Part shown: positions 1-12,840 of the stretch, one piece after another
Position numbering within the stretch: the stretch's first letter is position 1
Layout: every line of letters starts with the position of its first letter
Assembly (NCBI RefSeq): GCF_030848805.1
Contig: NC_092360.1
Location: 24,965,701-25,029,700 of the forward strand
Direction of reading: 5' to 3'
Length of the DNA: 64,000 bases
Source: Temnothorax longispinosus
Lineage: Eukaryota; Arthropoda; Insecta; Hymenoptera; Formicidae
Notes under the pieces: generated by a model
What the model was told of the DNA's origin: nothing
What the model saw: the letters and a program-made list of their open reading frames with translations, nothing else
Databases searched by the model: none
Made by a program: the position numbers and the translations under genes

Positions 1-504
1 TATGAAGTAACCTGACGTCAGGCTACCACTCAAGATACTGTGGCAAAACGCATCGTCATGCGATTTCTTTAATCAAAACAATAACCGTAACTTAACTGCA
101 TTTGTCATTAAGACTCATTTAAGGACTTTTTAAGGATCTTTACATGACGTCAGCTTACACGAGAGAGCAATATGAAAATGTTTTTAAGCTAAAGAGAACA
201 CACTTTGAAAGAAATCTTGTAAAAGAAGTAACATAAAATAATATCGAGTATCATAAAGTAATTCTATTATTTTTGTCATTAATTTTAATTTTAATTTAAA
301 GTTTATTTGTAAAAACATGTTGCAATCTTCTTTTTATACATATACTTTTTTATACATGTCTTTATTGCATTAATTAATAATTTACATATTTTAAAAATCA
401 ATTCTTTGCAAAACAGATTTTATATAAAACTTATAATTTTGAGTGTCGGTAATATATTATCATAAATTTGAAAATTATTAATTTTTTTTTATATAATGTT
501 CTAG
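1..504 (+). other. paramyosin intron (partial)
   Basis: AT-rich sequence ending in a TTCTAG acceptor at 501-504, directly before a paramyosin exon. I found no coding exon in it. The roughly 60 N-terminal residues of paramyosin must lie to the left of the window. Confidence 0.7.
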
Positions 505-3500
505 ATCGAACGCGAGCGCGCTGACTTAAGCGTGCAAGTCATCCAATTATCCGAACGTCTCGAAGAAGCCGAGGGTGGCGCCGAATCTCAAGTTAGTATT
601 TGAATTTTACAGAGATAACTCTTTCGCAATATCAAATCGCTAAATCTAAATCATATATAATTAATGACTCTTTCGTTTAGTTTGAGATTAACAAGAAGAG
701 GGACACGGAACTGGCTAAGCTGCGTAAACTACTCGAGGATGTCCATCTTGAGAGTGAGGAGACCGCACATCTCTTACGCAAGAAGCATCAGGAGGTCGTT
801 GTCGACTTTCAGGATCAAATTGACCAGCTTTCGAAAGCACGTGCTAGGTTGGTAACGAGAAACATGACCGTAATTAACGAACTCTTGCCGTTAGTTATGA
901 TAAATTTGTTCAAAATATTCTACAATATTTTTTCTATAACTATTTGTCTTACTACTAAGTATTTATAGATTCGATTAGCTATTTTAAGCTTTCAAATTTA
1001 ATGTTTTGACTATAAAATGACTGACCGAGACCAGAGCTCCGTACATTTCGAAAAATGCGCGGACATATATATACATTCGCGATCGCAGAGCAGCCGCGAA
1101 TGTAAACGTTTGTTAATCTTCTGTTAAAACGGGAGCGCGCATAAGCGTGTTGCCAGGGAGCGTCAATAAACAGCCGAGAACTGGCCGGAAATTCAGCGAA
1201 TAGCGGTTTCATAAGGAAGCGTCTCGTGGAAAGGACAAGACGCTAATAGGGAGGAAGTATAATGAATCACGATGTCACGTGTGTAATTATAACGCGGTCC
1301 GTCACAAACGAGAGTAACTGTATATAGGTAAGAAAATTTGCGCGAATCTCATACAAGTCGCACTGGCCACCATCCAAGCCAGAAAACGACTCGCAACTGA
1401 AATACGCGAAGATTCAGTACCCCGGCTTTTCTAAACATAGTAGCTTCTTCGAGGCGCCGATTCTGTCGTTCGTACAAGGACGATGACAACCCTGGAAATA
1501 CGCATTAATTAGATCGTTAATTGGCCGCTCAATGGAACGTCCGTGACCGTTTTTAGTTTTACTTTTTTGGTAGCTTTTTTGAAAATTTAACATTTAAGAG
1601 AAAACAATTTTCTTTCAGACAGTCGCATGAGCTGTTTGAAAGACAAAGTTTCTACGGTTCCGCAACACTAAATACTATTCATACTAAAACAAAATTAAGC
1701 AATTATAAGTACATTTACAAAATATTAAATGCAATTTTTAGTTGAAAAATACAATATCTCTTTCAAGAATTATTATAACAATAGTTTTGTTATTTACAAT
1801 ACATTACACTATTATGTCTGAAATTTGCTGAAAGAACATGAATTTCCAAAATTTAATTCAAAACGGTCGATAGTGCTAAAAATAAATAAGTAATCAACGC
1901 AGCTGTTACTTCATTTCAGAAATCCAACGACGCAAGTAGTGTCAAATATCATCTTGTTACATTTTCCTCATGATTTCACTGCCGATTATAAATCATAACT
2001 CACGCAACTACGACATTGACAAAATTTTTGAGCATCACAAAAATAGAAGTCAATCTATAAGTAACATATTTATTTTCATTCTCTCAATAATCTTGCAATA
2101 TATTTTCCGATAATTTTAACTCTATCCATTGTTATCTATTGGTACAACTTTTGTCCCCCAACTTCATCCAAAAATTAATTTTTTAACCGTATCTTCAGTA
2201 ATAATGCCACGCAAAAAAAATTGTTATCTGTTCATAAAATAGGAAATGAGAAGAGTGATATGATAAGTCTCGTAACTGTGCTATTTTTCTCTCTCTCTTT
2301 CTCAATGCGAAAACACACTGTCTTCTTCTATTTCTCTCATGCGTTTCTCGTTCTCTCTCTGTCTTCCTTTCGCTCGCGCAGCTTATGACTATTTTTAACC
2401 GTGCGAGTCGCGCGGTAATCCACAACCCCAACGTTGGCGCGCCATATTAGTACACGCGACCGGCCAGAGAACCCCCACTATCTTCAGAATCGGCTAACTG
2501 ACATCTTGCACCCTCTATCGCATGTAGGAATAGGTCCTGTACTGCCCAAATTTTTTTATATTGCCTCTAAAAAAATGAAATTGCTCATAATATTCTTCTT
2601 AAAGCGTGCATTACGTATGGAGACAACGCGACAAGGTATTGCATTATACTTTATTTGAAGATATGTACTATTATCAGTTTAGACACCTAATCTTTAATAA
2701 TTTTCTCTTTTCAATATCTAATGTTACTGACGTGTCCTACAGAATTTTTAAATTATTTTTAAGAAATTGGAAATATCAAAATTTTAAAATTTGCTTTATG
2801 GGTCGATAGAATATTTTAATTTTTATTAATTTGTGCTTATTTAATATAAAAAGATTTGTTTTTTTTTCTTTCTAGCATATTATATAGTTATTTACAAATT
2901 TTTGACTATATTTAACCAATTTTATTAAAAACAGATTTTAAATATTGAGTTACAAATTAAAAATGCAGTCAGTATTTAATATATTAATTGTATTGAAATT
3001 TAAAACGCTTTAATTGCTTATTTACATACAAATATTATTTTTAAATAATAAAATAACATTCTAAAAATAAAGTTTTCTTAGCAAACATGTTTTGTAATTT
3101 CAGAGCTGACAAGGAAAAGTCTAAATTCCAGCAGGAAGTGTATGAGCTCCTCGCTCAACTTGACAACGTTACTAAAGAAAAGTTGATGTCAATAAAAACA
3201 GTCGAGAAACTCGAGATACACATATCTGAATTGAATGTGAAAATTGAAGAATTAAATCGTACGATTGTCGACATCACCAGTCACAAAACTCGGTTGTCTC
3301 AAGAGAATATTGAATTAGTCAAAGAGGTGCAAGATCTCAAGGTAATAGACATTTTATAGCTTATAGCGTAATTATATTTTTCAATTTAGTACAAATCACG
3401 AATTATTTACATAAAATTATAGGTCAACATCGAAAATGTTACCTACTTGAAGACGCAAATCGCGGGTCAACTCGAAGATGCCCGCCGTCGTCTTGAAGAT

Positions 3501-6500
3501 GAAGACCGTCGTCGCGCATTGTTGGAAGCTTCTTTGCATCAGGTATAATTTTATTGATTTCAACAACTTTCTTCAAAGCAAATGGCTAGTCTTAAATATT
3601 TAATAACTCAATTTTCTTTAATACGAGAAATCAGTGTTTGTTAAATAATTAAATAAGTAACTTTGATTATTATGTTAAAAATGAATACTTTATTATTTTA
3701 CATATTAACAATTTTTTTATATAAATATATACCATTAATATAATATTTCTTATATAAAGAATCAAAGAAGGTCGATAAAATGAGCTATTAGTTCCATTTT
3801 ATATTACATTTTTTATTAAATATTAAAAAATGTAAATCCAGAATACAATTATATTTTGTTTATTAAAAGAAATCTATTAAGAATTAGATAAAGTTAATCT
3901 ATTAAGAAATAAATAAAATAATTATTAACATGACTTAATAGGTCGAGGTGGAATTGGAGTCCGTTCGCGTCCAGCTGGAAGAAGAATCTGAGGCGCGTTT
4001 GGATATCGAACGTCAATTGGTCAGGGCTAATGGAGAAGTCTCGGTGTGGAGATCAAAGTTCGAGACCGAGGCTAACGCTCGTATCGAAGAGGTAATATAA
4101 ACATTATTACAAAAATATAATTACATTAATTTAATAATTGTTTTCACACCTGTGTCATTAATTTTCTTACTTCTATCCATACCGAAATCCGAGATGATAA
4201 ATTACTAACTAATATTTAACATAATTTTACACAGGTGGAAGAACTTCGTCGCAAATATTCCGCTCGCATCCAAGAACAGGAAGAACAAATCGAGACTTTG
4301 CTTGTGAAGATCAACAATCTCGAGAAGCAGAAATCGCGCTTGCAATCCGAAGTGGAGGTTTTGATCATTGATTTAGAAAAGGTAAGATTTCATTGCTTTC
4401 CAGCTTTACGCTAGCATATCTTCTCCTGGGGAAAAAAAAAATATTTCACATTTTTAGACAGAGAAAAATTTCTCATATTTTTATAACTCCTTTCTTTAAG
4501 GCCAATGGAACTGCTCGTGAACTTCAAAAGCGTGTTGAACATCTTGAGAAGGTCAACATAGAATTAAAGACTCGTTTGGATGAATCTCTCGCCATGTATG
4601 AGCAAAGCCAGCGCGATCTCCGTAACAAACAACAAGAACTGCAACGCGTAAATGCCGAACTCGACAAGACCCGTGAATTGAAAGATCAATTGGCCCGTGA
4701 GAACAAAAAACTTGGAGGTGATAGTCATTATTTTTTCATTTATACCTACAATACGCAATCTGAAAATATAGCAGCATATATAAGCTGTGAATTTTGCAAT
4801 CAATTATTATATTTTACAAGTTACTTTACATTCAGATGCGTTCTTAACAGAATTAAAGTCTTTCTTTATATAGTAAACAGTTTTTTAATGAGCTTTCTCT
4901 TTTGAATAGAATAAATTTCTTCACAAAGTAGAAAATTATTTAGACACTTAAATTATGAACTATATTAATCCTAATAACGTTTATGCAGATGATCTTAACG
5001 ACGCAAAGAATCAATTGGCTGACATGAATCGCAGACTTCATGAATTAGAACTGGAACTTCGCCGATTGGAGAACGAACGCGAAGAATTGGCTGCCGCCTA
5101 TAAGGAAGCTGAAGCAGTGAGTAATCATCCATGCTTGTATAGTGTGGAATATTATTTTAATAAATAAGGTGTAAAATTGTTAATGGTAATATTTATAATC
5201 AGAATTTTTTATAATAGATAAATTTAAATTTAAGAAAGTCTTAAAAAGATTAGTTTTATACTCATCTTAAATTCATCCTAGTAATCTAGTTTTTTGAAAT
5301 TAGTGTTCCATAAATCTATCTATCTTAAAGACTTGTTTGCTATGATAATCAAAAAACAAAATTTCTTATCAAAGTTCCCTAAGCAGAATATTAAGAAATG
5401 AATTTTTTAAAATTATAGATTTTAAAATAAAAAAAAATATATATATATATATGATTTCAAAAGATTAATTAATAATAATATAAATAATATAAATATAACA
5501 TAAATGATACTAAAAGGAAGTAAGATATTAAATGAAGATAAATTTAATATAAGGGCCGCAAAATTGAAGAGCAACGTTCTCAGAGGTTGTCAGCTGAATT
5601 GAGCCAACTGCGTCACGAGTTCGAACGCCGCATTGCTGAAAAGGACGAAGAGATTGAAGCTATTCGGTAAGTTCTTAAATATAGTCATTTTTATCTACTA
5701 TATTCCACAATATCCCAGTTTTTTGTGGATTCTCTTTTAAAGATTTTGCAAAGAATTACACAAAATCTTTGCGACATATACATTCGTAATTAATTAATAT
5801 TAATTGATTATATTTAATATTTATTTAATAGAGCTTATGCAACAGCTCATAATTTTAATGTATGTAGATTTTTTTACTACTTATTTCTTATTATTTCCAA
5901 ACCTGTTATATTAATTTTTTAATTAAAATCATCTAATTTTAAAAAAGAACTGTTATTATTACATTAAAATAAGGTTTACATTATTCCAACCTGGGATTAA
6001 AGGAAGGAAAATTATTCTTAAAAATATTATATTAATGTAGTTGCTCTAATATGAGAAAAATTATATATTTTTTGCTTACAATTAGACAAATTCGTGTTTT
6101 AGCTTTTAATGAAATTATATTATGGACTATGTGCTCATGTGGTTATTCTTGAAATTTTCATTTTATAATTAAATCATATAACACGTAATCGATAATGCAA
6201 AGAAATATTATCGTAATGTAAGTAATAAAATATAGGTTCAATTGTATTATCTTAGACTGATATTATCACTACTATATTTGATCAGTTATCGTAAATCGAG
6301 AAGTGCTATTTTATTAGTGTATATAAAATGTTAATTAATTTTATCAATAATTAATTCATATATTTAACGAGTAATGTAAATAATTTCCGTCCATGACTTC
6401 TAATTGTCTACGTATATATTTTGATATTACTATTAGTTACATTTACAAGCATTATTTTATTTAAACCTAAGAAAGAAGTATAATATTTAATAAGAAATAC

Positions 6501-9500
6501 TTAATTTTAGAAAATTAGATTAAAAAATACAGTATAATACTCTATAATAGATGTATTTTACATGAACACCTTAATTACGCTTTGCAATAGTCAGATTATA
6601 TATAATATTAAAATTAATTATATGGACATTCTGATCGCTAATAATTAACGCTGAAATAAAATGGAACATATAGGGTAATAGAGTACTATTAATAAGAACA
6701 GACGATGACAATTCATACAAAGATACGATGCTATTAATAAGTACGATCAGTCATGATCCAATTATTATTGAGAGGTGCTGATTGGTTGTCCCCGATGTGG
6801 CAATCGCGACGAAAACTACAAAAGATACCACCTAACCATCGGCCCAATTTTTTGTCGACGATCTTGTCGCAAGTATCACCATCATCTGTAAATCTATTCA
6901 CCAAAATTACAAATGCATCAAAAAATCCATCACGCAATATATTAAATAAAAAATCAGAAGCCTGACAATAACAGAATATAATCAAACTCTCTAGACACAA
7001 AAAAGAGACGACAATTTGAAAGATTCTTTACATTAATCACAACACTGTTTTCCATCGCAATCTTTAAATTACTCGAACCAAAAAGTAAAGTGAACATTTG
7101 TGTGGACATCTAAAATTTTTATCAGGAATGGCGGGTTACATGCCACCAATTCATATGCCATTAGAACCAAAATGGCGACATTATCCGACGTACATCTACT
7201 CAAGAAATTACGGATACGGAATGAATTATTATCAGCCAATGATTGATTATATGGATAACAAGAGATTATCACTCAGTTCGAGATCATCTTTACCAGAGCT
7301 TGAGAGAAGAATAGAATTACCCGAATTACCCTGGTCCGACGGTAGAGTCTTATGGGAAGACAAAAAGGTACAGCCCTATACGAGAGACGACCTTATTAAA
7401 TATGCAATCGACGCTGAGGATGAAGCCAGAGATCACCTGTCTCGTTTTAAGGTACGGTAGCGAGAAACGCTGATAAGTTTTCGCGAATGGGAGTTTCTGG
7501 GAAATACGAGGCGATCCGTTCTCCGAGTGCTGCGCGACTTGGTGACTGCTTGACCTTTTCGGTTTCTAAATTTGGTGCCGCGGAAGAGACTGCTTCGTTT
7601 CAAGTGGCAACGATCAAAGACGTGTGCACGAATGCCGTGCGTAATTCGTGTCATTATTGACGGCGTTAAATTTTCTCCTATCGCGACTTATTTTGTTTTG
7701 TTTTCATGCAGAAATACGCAATAACAATGCATCATCGGAGTTCTTACGTTTATTTAATTTCGTATGTAACAGATAAAAATTAATTATACTAACGAACTTG
7801 CTTCTTTGATATTTATAATTCCGTTTATAAATCATAATTTTATAAAAATGATATGCCAGGAATAATACAAAATTAATTTATGAAGAATACATTTTAAAGA
7901 AATGCAGACAAATGTGAGAAATTTTATAATTCAAATAAATTGTATTAATTCACTCATCTCGCAATGTTGTAGATACATTATTTACATTTTTATTTGAACA
8001 GGATCGGTTTTTATAAATCTATTATTATTAATAATCAGTACATAAATGTTAAATGTGTGGCAAATAATGTTTATTAAAATATAATTATCTATTTGCTTCT
8101 CATATTTTTTTATACTTTCAAATGTAATCGTGTATATTTCTTTTAAAATATTGTCACATTACAGAAGATTGCATTATCAAAACAATCTAAGATATTTTTG
8201 GCTTTGATAATATTTATAATATTAAAAATATTTTTTCTAGAAAATAATAATATTTTCTTTGAACAACTGACATATCTTAGCATTCAAATACGAAATTTGA
8301 CTATCTTATAACAATATACAATCTTAAAAGCAATATATATATAGAGTATATGTATAGAGCATTTTCTATTAGTATTTAACAGACAATTCGCTGCGGAAGC
8401 TTTCTATCATCAGCTGAGGAAAACTAACCGGGCTAATAAAAATATCGCGAAAGCGCTGCACCGAACGGTTTCTTGGCACCCTATTATTTGGACCGTTCCT
8501 TACAGTTCTGATCTTAAGTCAGAACAGTCTGCCAAATCGTACAGTGCAAAAATCCATCTCGTGTCCCCGGACGAAAGGGACACTAGGTGTTCGGTGCATT
8601 GGCAGTCGCTCTTGAATCTTTCGGGAGGGTCGGTCCCGGTCGCGAGTAGCGCCGATTACTTTCGCATTCTGGACCGCTGCGGCTAAGTTTAGGTGACCAC
8701 GTCGCGCAAGTGCGCGTGCATGAACGGAAAACGGTGGCGCCCGTTAGACGTCCGCCCGTAGAAAAACACGAGCGACGTGCGACATAAAATTGACGCTTAC
8801 CATCTGTCTACCTGACGTGTCCGAAGATAGCAAATCGCTCGGACTTCAGCCTGGCCAAGACCGTGCAGGCCAGCCGCGTGACCAAGGAGATTTTTCCGCG
8901 CACCGGAAAGGACCTAAAAAGACTACCCATGCCTCTGATGTTCACCAGCGCTCGTGCCCGCAGCGAGGTCAAGGAGATCCAGCAGGAAGCGAGGAGCGAT
9001 GTTAAGCTGCAGGCGTTGAAAGATGTTCAGATGATGACCGAGGTGAATGACGCGCTGGAGCATGGCAAAAGTCTGCGTGGCAAATCCGCGAAAGCGATAG
9101 AATTCCATCTGAGGACAGAAGCTATGAAGAATCTGTCCAAGAGCCAGGAATTGGCTGACGTACGGAAGTTCCAAAGGGAAACTGTGCACTCTCTCTGGGA
9201 CGACGCGGCACACGGCAGATTGATGAACGAAAGGGCCAAGGCTCTGATCGATGAGGACAAGCTGACGCAGCCGTTTAATACACTCAGTAGGGAGCTACGT
9301 GGATTCGAGCAGAAGTCCAGCAATTATTTCCTAGATAAGAGGTATCAAGATCGTGCGAGGCGAGAACTTTTGTATGGCTGTCGAGGATGCGAGTATTATA
9401 ATGTTAAGCGTAGTAGATAGGTAAGAGTTGTGTGTTACGACCGAGTTCTCAGTAGAAAAAGGTATAATATTTTATTTTCTAGAAAAGTAGAAATGCGTGA

Positions 9501-11521
9501 AATAAAGATGAATGATTTTAACAGGTGACATTTGGTTTTATATCTCAAAGAAGCTTATTTCTTTTATAATTTCTTATTTTAATACCCCCTTGTCTTATGA
9601 CATTATGTACGAAACATATCAGTTAGTATCGATTTTCAAAAGTAGAAATATTAAAAATACTGTAAATGTCTCTAATGGCTCTCTGATTCTTAAGTGATTA
9701 TGTAAAAACAGCCGAAAACTAAATCCCAGGATGAATAAGGTAAACCAATGGAAATCAAGACGATAATAAGTAGAACAAAATATTGAAAACTTTATAATGG
9801 TTTGGATAATCAAGGAAAAATATAATTATTCAAGAAATTTCTAGAAATAGCTGTAATTGAAATTTTAATTATCAAAAATTTCTTAAATAACATTTACCAT
9901 AATATAAAAAGTACAAAACAATATTTGAGATTAAACTAGATTTGCGTTTACAAGTTTACATTGAATGAAATTAATAGCAAACAGACCAGCATCGAAATCG
10001 AGCAGCTGAATGCACGCGTGGTGGAAGCCGAGACGAGGCTGAAGACCGAGGTTCAGCGTATAAAGAAGAAGCTGCAGATCCAAATCACCGAGCTCGAATT
10101 GTCCTTGGACGTTGCCAACAAAAACAACATTGATTTGCAAAAGACCATCAAGAAACAATCTCTCACTTTGACCGTAATATCGAGATACTTACACGTAATA
10201 GTCAATATATCTAAAATATCGCCCATTATACACATTGAATTATTTTTCAGGAATTGCAAGCTCATTACGACGAAATTCAGCGCCAGTTGCAAGTGACCCT
10301 GGACCAACTGGGCATCAGTCAACGTCGTCTCCAATCATTGACGGCCGAGCTCGAGGAAATCCGCGGCAATTACGAATCCGTAAGTAGAGTGATTGATTCG
10401 ATGTGTTTAACTTGAAAGATATTGATTACGACGAACAAATACTAAATATTATATAAGCGTTACGTAACGGCTGTGTAAAAAGTAGAATTTCGTTGAAAGG
10501 CCCTACGCGCGAAGAGGACTGTCGAGCAGCAATACGAGGAATCGGTTAGCCGTATTAACGAGTTAACTACGATCAACGTAAACATCGCTTCGTCGAAGGC
10601 TAAACTGGAGCAAGAATATTCCACCTTAGCTGGAGATTACGAAGAAGTCACTAAGGAATTGAGAGTCAGCGATGAGAGATATCAGAGAGTGCAGAATGAA
10701 CTCAAGCATACCGTCGAAATTCTTCATGAGGAACAGGAGCGTATTGTCAAGATTGAGGCTATCAAGAAGTCGCTGGAGATCGAGGTGAAGAACTTGTCCG
10801 TGAGATTGGAAGAGGTTGAGGCCAACGCCATTGTTGGAGGCAAGCGTATCATTAGCAAGCTCGAAGCCAGGGTAAGAAGATAGATGAAACTTTTCTAATT
10901 TTTAATAACATATATTCTTCAACCTAAATCATAACTAAAAATTGAATTCTTTTAAATACGTTTTGTTTTACATAATTAAATAAGTACAAAAGTATAATAT
11001 TATAATAAAATGTCTTTAGTTCTTGTAAACAATATTTCGTGATGTATGAAATAATGTGTTATCAGTGTAATCAGTATTGCGTTAATCTTTATTAAATTTC
11101 GTTTTCATAATAATTTTTGTCATCACAGATTCGCGACCTGGAACTTGAGTTGGACGAAGAAAAGCGCCGACATGCCGAGACTGTGAAGATCCTGCGTAAG
11201 AAGGAGCGCAACATTAAAGAGGTAATGATTCAAGTTGAAGAGGATTCGAAGAACATCGCCTTGCTGCAGGAATCGCTTGACAAAGCCTCCCAGAAGGTCA
11301 GCATTTACAAGAGACAGCTGCAGGAGCAGGAAGGCATGTCCCAACAGAGCGTCACCAGGGTCCGCCGATTCCAAAGAGAGCTCGAGGCCGCGGAGGATCG
11401 TGCCGATACGGCGGAGAGCAATTTGACCCTGATCCGCGCCAAACACCGCAGTTTTGTCACCACTTCAACCGTGCCCGGTTCCCAGGTGTACCTCGTCCAG
11501 GAGACGAGGCAGGATCTGTAA
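505..11521 (+). CDS. Prm: paramyosin (5'-truncated by window), 13 exons
   Basis: Paramyosin is the coiled-coil core protein of invertebrate muscle thick filaments. Exons by reading frame and splice sites: 505-591, 681-847, 3104-3341, 3423-3542, 3942-4091, 4235-4381, 4501-4717, 4989-5116, 5554-5666, 9978-10173, 10251-10379, 10500-10871 and 11129-11521 (TAA). All junctions agree in phase and give about 818 residues; full-length insect paramyosin is about 880. The product is almost entirely heptad-repeat rod with family-typical stretches such as RLHELELELRRLENEREEL, IRKQTSIEIEQLNARV and FVTTSTVPGSQVY near the C-terminus. It ends in VQETRQDL, which differs from the fly tail. The introns of 399 nt (3543-3941) and 437 nt (5117-5553) hold nothing else that I can see. 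Identity is very secure; exon edges are inferred from GT/AG and phase. Confidence 0.96.
848..3103 (+). other. paramyosin intron with a CpG-richer patch
   Basis: A 2.26-kb intron between paramyosin exons. The segment at about 1015-1540 is clearly richer in CG dinucleotides than its surroundings and carries short ORFs on both strands, none resembling a known protein. It may be an enhancer, an old mobile-element remnant or an unannotated exon. No splice-phase argument supports a coding exon here. Confidence 0.5.
5667..7127 (+). other. intron / presumed miniparamyosin promoter region
   Basis: AT-rich sequence between paramyosin exon 5554-5666 and the short-isoform first exon. In Drosophila the short isoform is driven by its own internal promoter, so the promoter should lie here, probably in the last few hundred bases. 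I see no clear TATA box or initiator that I can assign. Confidence 0.45.
7128..7456 (+). CDS. Prm: miniparamyosin-specific first coding exon
   Basis: This exon supplies the unique N-terminus of the paramyosin short form. The ATG at 7128 has G at -3 and +4. It encodes about 110 residues, rich in Tyr, Pro and Met at the start (MAGYMPPIHMPLEPK) and ending YTRDDLIKYAIDAEDEARD then HLSRFKV. The donor at 7456/7457 (ACG then GTAGCG) leaves two bases of a codon. That is the phase needed by the acceptor at 9977/9978 and restores the same Arg-Lys-Gln-Thr-Ser junction used by full paramyosin. With exons 9978-11521 it gives about 472 residues. The fly short form has about 114 unique plus 363 shared residues, and here the shared part is also about 362. 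A second donor at 7451 (AAG then GTACGG, phase 0) is possible but would not fit the shared exon. The N-terminal head is not a coiled coil. Confidence 0.85.
8383..8686 (+). other. open frame of about 100 codons, possible extra exon
   Basis: After a good acceptor (TATTTAACAG, ending 8382) a frame stays open from 8384 to a TAA at 8684-8686. It reads QFAAEAFYHQLRKTNRANK and continues to ADYFRILDRCG. The base composition is clearly less AT-rich than the flanking intron. In phase 2 it could follow the miniparamyosin exon at 7456. I do not recognise the protein, and there is no in-frame ATG near its start. It could be an alternative 3' exon, a 5' UTR exon of the ORF downstream, or a chance open frame. 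Confidence 0.25.
8850..9420 (+). CDS. unrecognised helical protein ORF nested in paramyosin intron (5' end unresolved)
   Basis: The open frame runs from 8794 to a TAG at 9418-9420 and encodes a basic, helix-prone protein of about 190 residues. Recognisable segments are ASRVTKEIFPRTGKDLKR, RSEVKEIQQEARSDVKLQ, FQRETVHSLWDDAAHGRL and a C-terminus ending YYNVKRSR. No ATG lies near the frame's start; the first in-frame ATG is at 8929. Either the N-terminus comes from an upstream exon spliced to an acceptor such as ACTTCAG ending at 8849 (phase 2, matching the miniparamyosin exon at 7456) or at 8826 (phase 0, matching the donor at 7451), or translation starts at 8929. A strong donor-like GTAAGA directly follows the stop, and an AATAAA lies at 9501-9506, so the transcript probably ends here. 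I do not recognise the family with certainty. A thick-filament-associated protein such as myofilin is a guess based on context and size. Confidence 0.6.
9501..9506 (+). terminator. polyadenylation signal of nested ORF
   Basis: AATAAA lies 80 bases after the nested ORF's stop codon, inside the paramyosin intron. It is consistent with a transcript that ends before paramyosin exon 9978. Confidence 0.5.
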
Positions 11522-12400
11522 AATAACCACCGTCACCCTTTACCACTTCGAGCGCCATGTCGTCGTCTTTATGAACGTACGTGTAATACAAAGGCCATAA
11601 GTATGATGCATATAATAATGTAGAACAATTAAATTTTTTTAGTAATAATAATTAATCATACGATTAAAGCGTCAGACCTTTTAATGTTTGATTCTGATAA
11701 AATTAATAGATAACAGATTAAGTTTTCCAGTTATTATTAAATAAGAAGAAAATTTAATGCGGTGCTTAATTTTGACAGGCACATTGAACACCCTACGAAA
11801 AAAAAGAAAAGAAAAGGAGACGCGACATCAATCATGAATAAAGAGGCCGAGAGAGAGTTTTCAACGGGCCGCACGGCATGTTACTTTCGAGGGGTTAAAT
11901 TGGAGCAACCAGAATACGCGCACCTATAAACGTACGAATATCGATGCCAGTACAGTGTTTACTGTCACGTAACGACCCGTCGTAAATTCGAAATTGCTTG
12001 GCCAACGAAATGCGATACATCGCAACGAAACCGTTAAAATGAAAGCAAATTATAATAACACTCATTATCTAATTTAAGAAATTTACTCAAAGCATCAAAA
12101 GCGTCAAAATTAAGAATCGATACATCTTTTAACGAATAAATAAATAAAATCTAACGATCTTCTCATCTTAATTACGTGAATGCATATAATTAAACGTAAG
12201 GGCAGAGAAAACGGATAAGAAATACAAGAAGAGAACATATTACGCCATTCTATACGCGTAATTGTATTTAAATGGATAATTTTAATTCTATTCTATTACT
12301 ATATAGATAGGTAACTATTGCCCATATACACAACTCTCACTGTACAACATACACAATAACCTGTGTCAACATTTAATTTAATAAATAAAGTGAAACACGT
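11522..12400 (+). terminator. paramyosin 3' UTR with candidate poly(A) signals
   Basis: AATAAA occurs at 11837-11842 and as an overlapping pair at 12380-12389. Either could end the paramyosin and miniparamyosin mRNAs. The true cleavage site cannot be chosen from sequence alone. Confidence 0.45.
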
Positions 12401-12744
12401 ACGTACGAAAACGTTTGTGTGCTTCATTTTCCATATTTCTGATAAATGTACACTATCTTTAGAAATTTTATCAGCAAGACTTTTTTTATAATAAAATAAT
12501 CAACAAACTGATTAGCAAATTATTGATTGACAAAATTTTTTATTATACCACAGTATATAGAGTTATTAAATATATCTATATAAAGTTATTAATGGTGGAC
12601 ATGCAATGTCTCGAAAAATCACAATTATAAAAATTGAAAACTAGGACAATATGCTGAAAAGGCATAATCTCGAAAGCTTAGAAATGAGACAATGTCCCGA
12701 ATATACTTATATAATCTTGAAATATAAGAAACATAAGAAATACA

Positions 12745-12750
<6 letters not shown>

Positions 12751-12839
<89 letters not shown>

Positions 12840-12840
12840 G
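12751..12840. repeat. (AT)n microsatellite
   Basis: About 90 bases of nearly pure TA dinucleotides with a few interruptions by G or by a TT step. Confidence 0.9.

Noticed and set aside
7449..7457. Donor at 7451 (AAG then GTACGG) as the miniparamyosin splice site
   Set aside because: It is phase 0 and would frameshift into the shared exon at 9978; the donor at 7456 restores the correct codon. The 7451 site is kept only as an option for joining the nested ORF.
8923..9323. Minus-strand ORFs of 96-98 codons overlapping the nested Prm-intron ORF
   Set aside because: They are shadows of the plus-strand frame, which is longer, helical in character and followed by a poly(A) signal.
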